From: Cannabis sativa
Lineage: Eukaryota > Streptophyta > Magnoliopsida > Rosales > Cannabaceae
Direction: 5' to 3'
Assembly: GCF_029168945.1 (NCBI RefSeq)
Contig: NC_083603.1
Location: 17,174,001 to 17,238,000, forward strand
DNA length: 64,000 nucleotides
This document shows positions 12,401 to 23,245 of this stretch, piece by piece. The stretch's first letter is position 1, and the number at the start of each line of letters is the position of its first letter. Below the pieces are notes generated by a model. That model did no database searches. It saw only the letters and a list, made by a program, of their open reading frames with translations, and was not told the DNA's origin. Position numbers and translations under genes: made by a program.

Positions 12401-13328
12401 TATCGTGCACCTCGGCACCTATGGTCTCTGTCTTCTTTCAATCATAGCAGAAGGGCAGATGGATTGGGAATGCTGGCAGAGGAAGGTAGCGCCATAAGTA
12501 TTCCAATACATGATTTTTTGCATTGATAACTAAATTGCATCAAGGCAGCTTAATGAAAACTTCACGGAATAAAATTTGTGTTGCAAGGGTTTAAAAAAAC
12601 TGAAACTCATTTAGATACTTTGTTTTTTATTATCACTAACTTGAAGAGCTTGCCGGTGATGTTCCCATTACAGAGACTTTAGAGGATGATATTGCCAACT
12701 GTCCACAAGGGCTTGTTTTAGTCCCTCGAGGACAAGATGATAACAGTGTTGTTGTGGGTCCACACATCCGAGGTAGTAGATTGCGAGCATCAGCTGCTGG
12801 TGATGAGGAAGTGGACCTCCTCCTACCTGGTACAGCAAGGTATGATTCTCTGCTATATCAAACGGGTATAGTAAACCTCACAATGCCAGGATTAGTCACT
12901 CATTCCCTAGTCAATGGGTGAAAAGAACATATGTTTTGTCAATAGCCACCATTGAAAAGGAAATGTTGGACAATATTAGATGATTTGTTCTTCAATTAAT
13001 GCTAACAGAGACTGATTTTTTTCCCCCTTTATCGTAACTTGTTTAATTCAGACTCCAGATTCAGCTAGGTGTGAACATGCCAGCAAGGGCGGAGCAGATT
13101 CGAGGGAAAGAAGAAGAACAGATGTTTCATGAGGTGTATGATGTTGTGCTATATCTTGGTGTCATTGACATATTGCAAGAATACAACATGACTAAGAAGA
13201 TTGAGCATGCATACAAATCTCTTCAGTTTGATTCCTTGTCAATCTCTGCTGTTGACCCCACATTCTATTCCCAGCGCTTCTTAGAATTCATCAAGAAGAT
13301 TTTCCCTTCTACAGCTGTATCAAATTAA
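9422..13328 (+). CDS. PIP5K9: Phosphatidylinositol-4-phosphate 5-kinase, MORN type (PIP5K9-like)
   Basis: It phosphorylates PI4P to PI(4,5)P2, a signalling lipid controlling trafficking and the cytoskeleton, usually at the plasma membrane. Coding exons: 9422-10674, 11039-11206, 11388-11553, 11638-11748, 11845-12032, 12328-12485, 12647-12839, 13052-13328. All introns are GT-AG and the sum is 2,514 nt (837 residues). Eight MORN repeats lie at about residues 60-242 (pattern YxGxWxxGxxHGxG). A basic linker precedes the kinase domain: GKSGSVFF nucleotide-binding loop (504-511), catalytic Lys in MIKTLRK (521), DLKGSS (587-592), MDYSLLLG (644-651) and a C-terminal segment with VIDILQEYN and DPTFYSQRF near 814. 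The ATG at 9422 is the first in-frame methionine. Length, a little above Arabidopsis B-subfamily members, suggests PIP5K9; the enzyme class is certain, the paralogue number is inferred. Confidence 0.95.
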
Positions 13329-13885
13329 TTTTTTTTTCTTTCTTTTTTGTATTCTATTATATTCCCTCTTGAGATTTTTTTCTTTAATAATCATCCCACT
13401 CATTTCATGCTTTAAAATTGCAAATTGTGTTACTGTGATTATTTATTCCGCCATTTAAGAATCGTGATTAGAAGAGCCCCATTTCAATTTATTGGACGAA
13501 ACAGGTTAAGCCTCAGACATTTTGTTGAGTAACATAAGATATTACTTATCCACTTCTAATTCATGGCATGTTAATGTATATTCTAACGGCTTCAATTAAC
13601 TGCAATGTGTTGGACAGCACATTAGTAAATCGTAATTTTATTTTCTTTGTAATCATTTCACGGTTAGCTAGTTGGAAAGAATATTAGCCAAGTATGAAGC
13701 TTATGTACTAATGTAGCTCTCGCAAAAAATTACTGATATAACGTCTACTTTGATGAGAACAAACAGGATAAACATTTCTTTGCATCTTGTAATATGGTAA
13801 ACAGAAATCAGAATGCATGATTAAATGACATAATTTGCAAAACAGTGATCTCGAAATTGCATGACCGCTAGAGGTATTTGGAAGA
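13329..13885. other. Convergent intergenic region with both 3' UTRs
   Basis: 557 bp separate the stop codons of PIP5K (plus) and SF3A2 (minus). A T-rich tract follows the PIP5K stop (13329-13360). The region must hold both 3' UTRs and poly(A) sites. No other gene is visible. Confidence 0.6.
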
Positions 13886-16044
13886 CTATTGCGATGCTGG
13901 AGGCCTAGACATCTGCTGTCCCATGTTGGGAGGCGGTGGAGGCAAGCGAATACCCTGGTTTGGCATTTGTTGACCTCCAAAACCAAAATTTGGCATTGGG
14001 TTACCGGCAGGGGGCAGAGGAGGTGCAGGTGGAGCTCCACCAGGAGGCATAGGCTGCGGGCCATTTGCCATAGGAGGAGGTGGTGGTGGTGGCAAGGATC
14101 CAGGTGGGGGGGCTCTAGGAGGATTTCCCATTGGTGCACCAGGTGCTTGAGTCTGTGGAGGTGGAGGTGGTGGAGGCAAAGGCCTTGACGGAACACCAGG
14201 AGCACCTGTACCGTTTGCAGCAGGAGCAGGTGGAGGCTTGCTCCCCTCTGGTGGCTTGGTTTTGAAATACAGCTGTAACTGGATATTTAAACATCCCATA
14301 CACCAAATGTTAGATAAAAACCAACTTAAAGCATCAAATACTTCTAATACAATTACAATTACAGTATAAAAGATAAATCCCTTCCAAAACTAATATAAAC
14401 TTAGCAAGAGTTGATGGACTAGCTCATTCTAGTATTTCAACCACCACTGACTCAAACAGCCAAGATTCAATTAACGGTAAAGAACAAAATGGCACATAGT
14501 CAGATCAAGGAACTTTCTGTTTTCTCATGGTTATGAGAAAATTAAGGAGTGAACCAAGTGCTGAAAAGACTAACCGTGAACATTTTCGAGTCTGGATCCC
14601 AATGAGAGAAGAACTTAGGTGTAGACTTGTCTATCTCTGTGCTCGGAACCTGAAATGGAAATTCACTAAAATTACGCTAAAGAAAAGAAACAGCAACAAA
14701 TCTTATGATACTATAAATATATATATGTATATTTACCTTGAAAGCAATGATCTCATATGGTTCAGCGGCAAAGAGAAGATACTGATATCTTTTGTCAAAT
14801 TGTTGGACCCTCTGTAACCATGAAAATGCAAAACACAAGGGAAAGTTAGTTTATCAATTTTTCGGATAAAAGAATTCCAGCTTAAATTATTTAAAAATAC
14901 AGAGAGATATGTATGTTTCACGCAGCATACTCAAAATAAAGCACACCTGCTCATAAGATGACATAAACCGGTGCCGTGGCTTAGCAAGGTCTTCAATCTC
15001 AGGATATTCAATCTGCAGGACATAACCAAGCAGCCACATTAATGTCTATAATCTCAGAATTTGAAGGTATCTTTAAAAAGTTTCATTTCAGCTAAACAAT
15101 AGAGATCTACCTGGAACAAGAGAGATCTCTGCTTGGTCTCTGGATCAAATTGCTTTGTCACCCGGTAGCCAGGCCTACCAATTTTAACTGCAAGTATAGG
15201 TTTTGTTTTAGTAATAATTATATAACACAATTAAAGAAAGAAAGAAAAAACCACTAGCTTGTAAGCAATAGATTATCAAGAAAAACTTAAGACTTGGATA
15301 AAGTTTAAGAATTTTCATGTTTTGACTAAGTGCAAAGATTTATTCTAGAAGACTACACACTGCTCCAAAAATATGATCATTCAAACTTCAGTACTGTAGA
15401 ACTCAACTGCGCTATATCCTTGTTAGGCAACAACTCAATTTAAAACTAACGAAACCTATAAAGTCAAGATGAATATATCTTCAGAAACCTATGGAACCTC
15501 AAGCACATGTAGTAAATGCCCAACTAACCATAAATTTCCAATAACTAAGCGGCATTTCTCTACACACCAACTGTTTGATAAAATGTATGAAATCATTGTT
15601 AAACAAACGAAGAACGAAAAGACAAGACATACCTGTTTTACGAATATTGACTTTCCGCTTGTGAGGCTGAGGTTGCGCCGGAGCTTCCTTGGCCTCCCGA
15701 GCAGCTCTCTTAGCCAAATTCGTTTGATGACGTTTCCCTTGTGTATGAGCCAAGTAATTCCCCTCATTATTGTGAAGAGTCAAGCAAAGCTTACACTCAT
15801 AGCTAGAAAACCGAATAAACCCAGTTAGAAGAATCGCATTGAAAAGCAGTTCGCAATATTAATCGAAGAAAGGGGGAATCTGAGAAAGGTACCTTCCGAG
15901 GTGGTTTCGCATAAAATAGGGATCTTTAGCGAGATCGATTGTCTCCAAGGCGAGTCTTCGGAGTCTTTCCCGGCGGTCGACTGCTTCGTTCTGGGCAGAA
16001 GCGGCTCCGCCGCTGCCGGGCTTGGATCCCCACTCTCTGTCCAT
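13886..16044 (-). CDS. SF3A2: Splicing factor 3a subunit 2 (SF3a66/Prp11 homologue)
   Basis: A U2 snRNP component needed for branch-site recognition and prespliceosome assembly in the nucleus. Minus-strand exons: 16044-15893, 15802-15633, 15187-15111, 15012-14947, 14811-14737, 14649-14575, 14278-13886. All introns are GT-AG; the coding sum is 1,008 nt (335 residues). The N-terminus has a conserved RRERLRRLALETIDLAKDPY block. A C2H2 zinc finger follows, with C54, C57, H70 and H76 inside a YECKLCLTLHNN..YLAHTQG context. Then come a KIGRPGYRVTKQ block, RHRFMSSYEQ, YQYLLFAAEPYEIIAFKV and HWDPDSKMFTLQLYFK. From about residue 212 to the end it is Pro/Gly-rich (runs of up to seven prolines), as usual for the family. 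The 3' end is close to the convergent PIP5K gene. Confidence 0.95.
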
Positions 16045-16247
16045 GTTTGTTTGCCGGAACCCTTAGAGGCCTCGGCTGGGTTTAAATGTTATGGCATGTT
16101 TCTCGTCATCCTCAACTTTTCTTCGACCGAAAGGCACGTGCGGTGCACGGGCAAGACTCTTCCACTCGGAAAAAAAAAAGGGAATTTTACAAAAATACTG
16201 CTTTTTGACCAAAACTTTACATTTTTACTGGGACACGGCAAAAACAA

Positions 16248-16309
16248 CTTTTGTACTGCCCAAGCCCAATTTCATTACTTTTGTACTGCCCAAGCCCAAC
16301 ATCATTTCA
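16248..16309. repeat. Tandem duplication, 30-bp period
   Basis: The word CTTTTGTACTGCCCAAGCCC occurs twice, 30 bp apart, inside the left part of the TIR element. Confidence 0.85.
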
Positions 16310-17347
16310 TTTATACTGTGTGTGTGGGGAAACAACCTTCTTCGTGTGTGGGGAGACGCCGGAGACGGAAATCACCAAGAAAAAACCATTAAAACCGGCA
16401 AGAATAAACAAAAGCAGTAAAATCGACGTCAATAAATAATCATGGCAAAACAACAGTAAAACAACAGTAAAACAACACTAAAACAATCAAACAAAACAAA
16501 AGAAAAAAATGATTAAAAAAAACAAACAATCTGCTGCACAACCTCAACACCAGATGCAAAATCAACTATATTTGCAAGTCTATTCCTAGAAAATTATAAA
16601 AAAAAACTACTAAAACAACACTGAAACAACACAAAAACAAATGAAGCAAATATAACTACTTAGAAAAATATAAAAGAAACACACACCTCCATCTTCCACA
16701 CTCACAGACATAACCATCACAACAACACGAGAACACCCAGAAAATACCTATTAATTCAAATAAATAAATCATGAAAAACAACAAGAAACAATACTAAAAC
16801 AATACTAAAACAAAACTACAAACAAAAACAATAAAAAAAAATGATCAAAAATTAACTATGTTGTGCACATCCTCAATACTAAATGCACTATATTTGCAAG
16901 AAAAGTTCTAGAAAATTAGAACAAAAAAAAACCACACTAAATCTTATATTTTAAAAAAAAACATAACTAAGAAATTCAAAAAATTAAAAAAAAAAGAAGA
17001 AGAAAAGAAAAGAAGATGAAGAAGAAGAACTAAGAACTATCACCTTCATGGTCTTCCTTCCCCTCATCATCTCAGCCATAAAAACATAGCTTTTATTTGG
17101 GTAATATTATAGATTTGGGAAAAAAAAAAGAAAAAAAAGAAGAAGAAGAAGGTGAATAGTAGATAGATTAGTAAACACATAAGAAGAGAGAATAACCACA
17201 AAAAATTTGACCCTAAGACAATAACTGGATGTGTTTTTTTTTAAAAAAAAAAAAGAAGAAGAAGAAGAAGAAGAACATAAGAAGAAGAAGATGAATAATT
17301 AAATGGGATAGTAGGTATAAAAACGTGGTGTGAAAGAGAGTAATTGT

Positions 17348-17526
17348 ATTGATATAATGATTAAATTGAATTAAAAGAAAAGAAAAAAAAAAAAAGCTGC
17401 CACAAATGTGACAATTCCCATCACATCATTTTTTTTATTGATATAATGATTAAATTTAATTAAAAGAAAAGAAAAAAAAAAAAAAAGCTGCCACAAATGT
17501 GACAATTCCCATCACATCATTTTTTT
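17348..17526. repeat. Tandem duplication, 89-bp period
   Basis: A unit beginning ATTGATATAATGATTAAATT and ending in a T run after CATCACATCA is present twice (17348-17436 and 17437-17526). The copies differ at very few positions, mostly in A-run length. Confidence 0.9.
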
Positions 17527-17694
17527 TATCACTTAAAATAAAAAAAAAAAAAAAGCTAAAGTTTTAAAGGCAAGAACTGCCAAAAAAAAAAAAAAAAAAA
17601 ACAGACAGTATAAATGTTGCAATTTCCGTGCAACAGTAAAAATGTAATAAATGGGGAAAAAATAGTAGTGGGTGTAAATTTCCCAAAAAAAAAA

Positions 17695-19620
17695 GAGAGT
17701 TTTATCGGTTGGGCCTTCTACGGCCCAAAACTGGATAGGAATATGTAGGTATTAGTAATAGGGGTATGTTGAAAAATACCATTTTTATTAGGGAATTTTT
17801 TAGTTTTATACGAAAATGATAAAATAATTCTACAAATACTATTAGCTAAAATAATACACAATTATTGAGGCATTTATACCGAAATCATAAAAATAAAGCC
17901 ATCAAATCATGAAAACACCCTGCCATTCTAGTTTCAAGTTTCTTTTTTTTTGCTGATTTTTTTTGGTTATCTCCTATGTTGTCTTTTTGTTTATTATATA
18001 TATAATTTTCTTTCCTATTAATCTTTCTAAAAAAAATATTAGTTTCACTAAATAAAAAAATACTAATTATTTTATTTTAGCTCATACTATTACAATTTAT
18101 TTTTCGAGACAATTATTTTAATATGTGAAAAATATAAATATTTGCTATCACAAAAAATAATGATCCAAATAAAAAGTATAATTTGTTTTATATATATTCA
18201 TATATTTGAGCATTAACATTAGGCACCAGTAACTGTAGTACTAATACCACCATGAGGTAACTTTTTTATTAATGATTAGTGATATTTCACCAAAATTATT
18301 AAATTAAAATCTTTAAGGCCCAATTTTTAATTGCAATAACATATCACACCTTATACGTAATAGTTAGACATCACTACTATTTCCTTTTATATTATGTTAA
18401 CTAAAGAATAAATAAACTGTTAATTTAAGTAAAAATTAATTAATTATACCAACTAACTTCACAAAATATTATATTTTATTATTATTATTTTCATATTTAA
18501 AAGTAACCATGTATTGTTGTTTAAGATAGCTTCACATTCTTTCAGTAACTTTTGTTACCTTTAAACATGTGTGATAAAATTACAGAGTTAGGATAAAGTA
18601 CACTTAATATCAAAATTAATAAAGTCAATTTTTTTAATATTAACGATTCTAATATTAAGATACTATTTGGTTTCTTTATAAGTTCTTTTAGGAATTTATT
18701 AGAACTGTTTCAATAAGATAAACTCATTTAAAATACTATTATGTAACTTTTAAATATCAAATTAGAAAAAAAAAATTGTAATCTATTAAAGTTCGTTAAA
18801 TTTTATAGTTTGATTACTTTTTCGTTAACAAAATATAAAATAAACTAAAAGGTTACTTTTTATTTCAATCATTTTTCTAGATTCAGCAAAGAAATATATG
18901 ATTTCCATATATTAAAATGATCATCTTAAGAAAGTAGGTCGTGATGATATTGAGCTCAACCAACCAACGATGTGATGTAAAAAAAAAAGAGATAAGTGGA
19001 TATACTTTTATAAAAATTTATTGAAATTGCTATATAAAAGAAGTGTATGTAAATTACAATATAAAGGTTACTCTTTTTTTTTAGACATTTACTAAAATTG
19101 TTCTATAAAATAAACTTATGTAAAATATAATCTAATAAATAATAAAATACTTCTTGGTAATCTAAGAAATTAGTTGGTACATTGAATTTTGTTTAAGTGA
19201 AAAATTTGGTAGTATATCTTGTTTTCATATAAGTTATTTTAAAAATTTGTAAAAAATATTTTATAAAATTAGAATATGATTTAGTAACTTTTAAATATGA
19301 AATAATTATAAAAAAAAAAATAGTAACGTATGAAATTATAATTGGTATTTAAATTTTGTTGTATTTGAAAATTTATTTTTTTCTTCAATAAACTAAGTAG
19401 AAAAGAAATTAAAATGTTACTTTTGATTTTGGTCATTTTGTATGATAACAGTAAAAGAAAAAATATGTAATTCTCATTAAAATGGTAGATAATAATATTT
19501 TAACTTAAATAATTATTAGTGTGACTAGAAAAAAACTTTTTAAACTTTTTTTTAAGAAAAAAGAGAAATAAAAAAAGAATAGAGAAAGTTTTTATAATAT
19601 TAAAATAAATCATTAATATT
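17695..19620. other. AT-rich non-coding stretch with diverged direct repeats
   Basis: No gene is visible. Parts of 18600-18925 and 19140-19495 resemble each other in order (shared words TAACTTTTAAATAT, TAGAAAAGAAAT-like and TTTTGATTT-like blocks) at about 540-bp spacing, suggesting an old tandem duplication or two decayed copies of one AT-rich element. Confidence 0.4.
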
Positions 19621-19625
19621 GGTGT

Positions 19626-21700
19626 TGTAATGACCGCTCTAGTAATGTGGATTAGTAAAGGCAATTAGCACTAATTTTTTATTATTTTATTATTTTATTA
19701 TTATTTGTGAATTATTTTATTTGTGGACCCCAATATTTAGAAATAAATGTTAGAGTTATAATTTCTCAATTCTGGAGATTTTATTAAACTCTAGAGGTAT
19801 TATTTAGCTTATATGTGAAATATGTTAATTTTGTAATTTTTGCTCGGCGACAACGGAAAATGCGATGGATGGCTAGATAATCACATGAGTAAGTTTAGAA
19901 CCCTATTTCATAGTGGGGAATATTTTAGAGGAAATAAATTATCGGGATTGAGCGGGGTTATGGAAAGTGACCATTTTACCCCTAGCTTTAGAAATACCCT
20001 AGTTTTAAGTCTAAGGGCATTTTGGTCTTTTGTTTATGGATGAGTGAGGTGGCTGCCCAAGTTTTTGACACCTAGCTCATGACTTTTCAGCCATGAATTA
20101 ATTAAGAAAAATTAATTCATTTGAGGGAAAAATCAAAGAAAACCAAAATCTAGAGAACTCTCTCTCTTTCTCTCTTTTCTCTTTCGGCTGGGGCTTGATC
20201 AAGGGGGGAAGGGCTGTTAATTCTTGGAGTTTCCAGCAAAGGAAGCTTGGAAGATTCAAGTTGAGGTAAGCCCTAAAGAAACCTTTCTTAATTTCCAAGT
20301 TTTAAAGTTAGGTTGAATTGGTGATTTTGTAATTTAGGGGCTGTTAAGGTTTGATGTGTTTAGGATTCGAATTCTAGGGTTAGTTTGAGTTGATTGAAGT
20401 TCCTAGCAGCTGATTTTATTGCTTGATTATGGTTTTAAGCAAGCTTGAGTTTTGAAACTCAAGCTTTGAGCTTTAATGGCATAAATTGAATTATTGGTTT
20501 GTTCTGTGATTTGTTGATTGGAAATGGATGTTTATACATTGTATAGGTATACTGGAGAGTTTGGTAAAGTTTGGGATTGAATTGAATCAAGGGGGATTAA
20601 TTTTTGGTTCCCAGCAGTAGAAGATTCGGTTCGGGTGGTCTGTACCAACCTGGTCGGCCAGGTTGGTGACCCGAACCGGGATGCGGTTGGGAACCGGTCT
20701 ACCTGTTGGGGGATTTTCCAGAACCCTAGTTTTGGCCAATTTTGAGATATTTAGGGTATTGCCATGAGGTTTATCGATAGGGAAACTTTTAGTTTCAAGT
20801 TTTAAGTCCCGGAAAGTGATTTAGCGAGTCACTCATCTGTATTACCATTATTGTGATTAGGGCATCCATCTAGCACGTGAATTCCGTTCAGGTCGGCCAG
20901 CACACTTGAATTCAGAAAACAGGTAAGAACTGTGTATAGTGTATGATGTGATTATCTGAATGTGTGTATATGTGTTTATATATGCATGCTTGAATTATGT
21001 TAAACACTACCAACACTTGTATGAATAAGTTATAGAGTGTATTGGTACAGTGATTGTTGTGATTATGAGTACGATACAGTGATACCAACACAAGCATGGA
21101 AAAATGCTAAGGTGTGTGGTACATCACTCAGTGTTACTCAGTGATCGGGATAAACCCTACCAACACTCGTACAGTGAGGTGCGATGTGTATGTGGTATAG
21201 TGGTTGTACCCTGGTAATGAACGTTCATACTCATCTGTTAAGCTCTGTAAATAGGTGTATGGGCGCCTATTTACAGGTCGGAAATTATATGATATGTTAT
21301 ATGCATTTCTTACTGAGTCTGTTGACTCACAGTTTCTGCTTCCATGTGTAGGTAAAGGAAAGGCAAAGGCTGAACAGGAGTGAACCTGAGCTCGGGTGAG
21401 ATTGTACATGTCAAGCGGCGCGACCTGGAGTGTTTGGTCTCGGGACATCTGGGTGTTGTATTTTGAAAGTCGCTGTGCGACCCAGAACTTGTATATTTTG
21501 AATGTAAAGTTTAAACAGTAAATTTTCAAAAGTTTGAAAGCGGGATCCCGGGATTTGTAAATATTATAATATATTACAAAGTTTAATATTTAAAGCAAAA
21601 GTTTTAATTTGACACGTTTTTCGAGAAATTTCTTTGATTAGCAAAGATTGCACAATAATTGAAAAAGCACTGTAGCGTGCCTTAGCATTAGGGCGTTACA
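19626..21700 (+). repeat. Tekay 5' LTR
   Basis: Runs from TGTAATGACCGC to GGGCGTTACA, 2,075 bp. It contains a CT-rich tract near 20160 and a strong palindromic hairpin at 20627-20678. Open frames inside it (for example 19840-20043) recur unchanged in the 3' LTR and are not genes. Confidence 0.97.
20627..20678. other. Two-tier palindromic hairpin in the 5' LTR
   Basis: The outer arms 20627-20636 (CGGTTCGGGT) and 20669-20678 (ACCCGAACCG) pair perfectly. Inside them 20644-20667 is a near-perfect 24-bp palindrome. The matching 3' LTR segment forms the same shape with different sequence. Confidence 0.85.
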
Positions 21701-21704
21701 ATTT

Positions 21705-21716
21705 TGGTATCAGAGC
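21705..21716 (+). other. Primer-binding site (initiator Met tRNA)
   Basis: TGGTATCAGAGC lies four bases after the 5' LTR, as in most plant Gypsy elements. Confidence 0.95.
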
Positions 21717-21973
21717 CGCCAGGTTTGTCTACCGAAGCTTGCTATGACATGTACAATCTTCATCAGAGAAAGCTCGGTTCACGGTTCAGTAAGCCCGTAC
21801 TTGTTTAGTACTTTAAATAAGTGTGATGTGAAAGCATATTAGATTTAAATTAAATATTATTCTTTAAAAAAAAAGAGAGAAAGTGTGTTGCCTTTTAGTT
21901 ATTAAGAGCGGTGTTAATTTTGATCGCTGTCTAACCTGCCTGGCTTATGGATTCGCAGGCTAAGTCCTATTAA

Positions 21974-23245
21974 ATGGATGCCCCGCGAAATACAAGAAGT
22001 CAGGGTGGCATGGTTGAGACCGGAGGCGGTCAGGGGAATCCTCAAAATCCTCGTGGCCGCGGTCGTGGCCGTGGCAGAGCTCAGGGTGGTCGCCCTGTAA
22101 ATCCACCTCAAGCTCCTCCTGATTGGGAGCAAAGATTTGCGGAGATGCAAGATAGAATCCGCCAGCAAGATGAAGAGATTCAGAGGTTGAGGCAGCAGGG
22201 TCCTCCTGCCGTGCCTCCTCAAGAAGTTCAGGCCGTTGCAGTTCCAGCGGTGCCAGCAGAACAACCTGTTGTTGGCAACCGTATGGAACCGTTGTACGAA
22301 AGATTTCGAAAACAGGCACCTCCAGTGTTTCTGGGAGGCCCTGATGTGATGAAGGCTGAGCAATGGCTTTCGATGATTGAGCGTATTCTCAACTTTATGG
22401 GAGTGGTTGGAAATGACCGGGTTACCTGCGCCACTTTCCAGTTTCAAGAAGATGCCCTCGTGTGGTGGGAATTGATAACCCTCACTCGGGACGTCACGCT
22501 GATGACCTGGGAAGAATTTAGGGAGTTATTTAACTCCAAGTATTACAACGAAGCGGTCCGCAGTGCAAAGCGGAAAGAGTTCACTGATCTAGTTCGGATC
22601 GAGGGTATGTCGATCGAGTACACAACGAAATTTGATCGGTTGGCTAAATTGGCAGCAGGAATTGTGCCCACGGACTTCAGTAAGAAAGAAAAATACTTAG
22701 CGGGTTTGAGTGCAAAAATCCGACATGATCTGGTTATTACCACTACTGAAGCAACCACGTATGCAGATATGGTTGAGAAGGCTTTGAGAGCCGAGGGTGC
22801 AGTAAAATTTCTTCAGGAGCCCCGGGTGACTCCGAGTGTTGGTGGAACCCCCACTGTTCCTACTCCTGTTTATGGTAGGGATGGTGGTGACTCCACCACT
22901 GAGCAGAAAAGAAAAGTTGTTCCAGCTCCTGGTGGCTCGGGGCAAAGCAAGCGGTTCCGTGGGAACCAAGGCAGAGGAGGACGTCAGGGTTACTCTTATC
23001 CTGAGTGTCCAAGGTGCAAGAAACATCATCCGGGAGAGTGTAACCGGAAGACATGCTTCCTGTGTGGCATGGTGGGGCATTTCAAGAAAGATTGCCCCCA
23101 GGCAAAGAAAGAGGAGCCGAAAACGGAGGTGAAACCGGTTCCTGCTCGTGTGTTTGCCATTACCCAAGCTGATGCTGCAGCCCGGTCCTTCATTTGTGAC
23201 AGGTCAGCTTCCCGTCAACAACTTGTTATTTACAGTATTATTTGA
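21974..23245 (+). CDS. Tekay gag polyprotein
   Basis: Gag assembles the virus-like particle that packages element RNA. The 423-residue frame begins at an ATG after the leader. The N-terminus is Gly/Arg-rich (repeated GRGRGRG), followed by a Gln-rich coiled segment ([15 protein letters not shown]). The retrotransposon gag core spans roughly residues 105-270 ([54 protein letters not shown]). A basic linker leads to a zinc knuckle [14 protein letters not shown] (CX2CX4HX4C). After ITQADAAA the frame diverges from family expectation and stops about 50 nt later, while pol continues in the +1 frame; the frames overlap at 23148-23245. Confidence 0.93.
   Translation: MDAPRNTRSQGGMVETGGGQGNPQNPRGRGRGRGRAQGGRPVNPPQAPPDWEQRFAEMQDRIRQQDEEIQRLRQQGPPAVPPQEVQAVAVPAVPAEQPVVGNRMEPLYERFRKQAPPVFLGGPDVMKAEQWLSMIERILNFMGVVGNDRVTCATFQFQEDALVWWELITLTRDVTLMTWEEFRELFNSKYYNEAVRSAKRKEFTDLVRIEGMSIEYTTKFDRLAKLAAGIVPTDFSKKEKYLAGLSAKIRHDLVITTTEATTYADMVEKALRAEGAVKFLQEPRVTPSVGGTPTVPTPVYGRDGGDSTTEQKRKVVPAPGGSGQSKRFRGNQGRGGRQGYSYPECPRCKKHHPGECNRKTCFLCGMVGHFKKDCPQAKKEEPKTEVKPVPARVFAITQADAAARSFICDRSASRQQLVIYSII

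Larger units (their letters stand above)
16180..17684. mobile_element. TIR element with about 80-bp imperfect inverted ends
   Basis: The left end (GGGAATTTTACAAAAATACT..., including ACATTTTTACTG and CACGG) matches the reverse complement of the right end (GGGAAATTTACACCCACTACT..., with ACATTTTTACTG and CACGG) over roughly 80 bp. Each side is flanked by exactly ten A (16170-16179 and 17685-17694), which could be a Mutator-like target duplication or chance. The interior is non-coding, rich in A and GAA repeats, and has two small tandem duplications. It starts 136 bp upstream of the SF3A2 start codon. Confidence 0.5.

Noticed and set aside
13889..14188. Arg/Trp-rich plus-strand frame
   Set aside because: Antisense of the proline-coding 3' exon of SF3A2; the composition is a codon mirror effect.
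16170..17694. Claiming a firm 10-bp target duplication for the TIR element
   Set aside because: The flanks are pure A runs, which occur often here, so the match may be chance.
19840..20043. 67-codon open frame repeated at 26824-27027
   Set aside because: It lies inside both Tekay LTRs and is identical because the LTRs are young; no known domain.
21134..21529. 131-codon minus-strand frame, repeated at 28124-28519
   Set aside because: Again inside the two LTRs, antisense to the element, without any family signature.
22697..23167. 156-codon minus-strand frame in Tekay gag
   Set aside because: Antisense shadow of gag, which has clear zinc-knuckle and core motifs on the plus strand.
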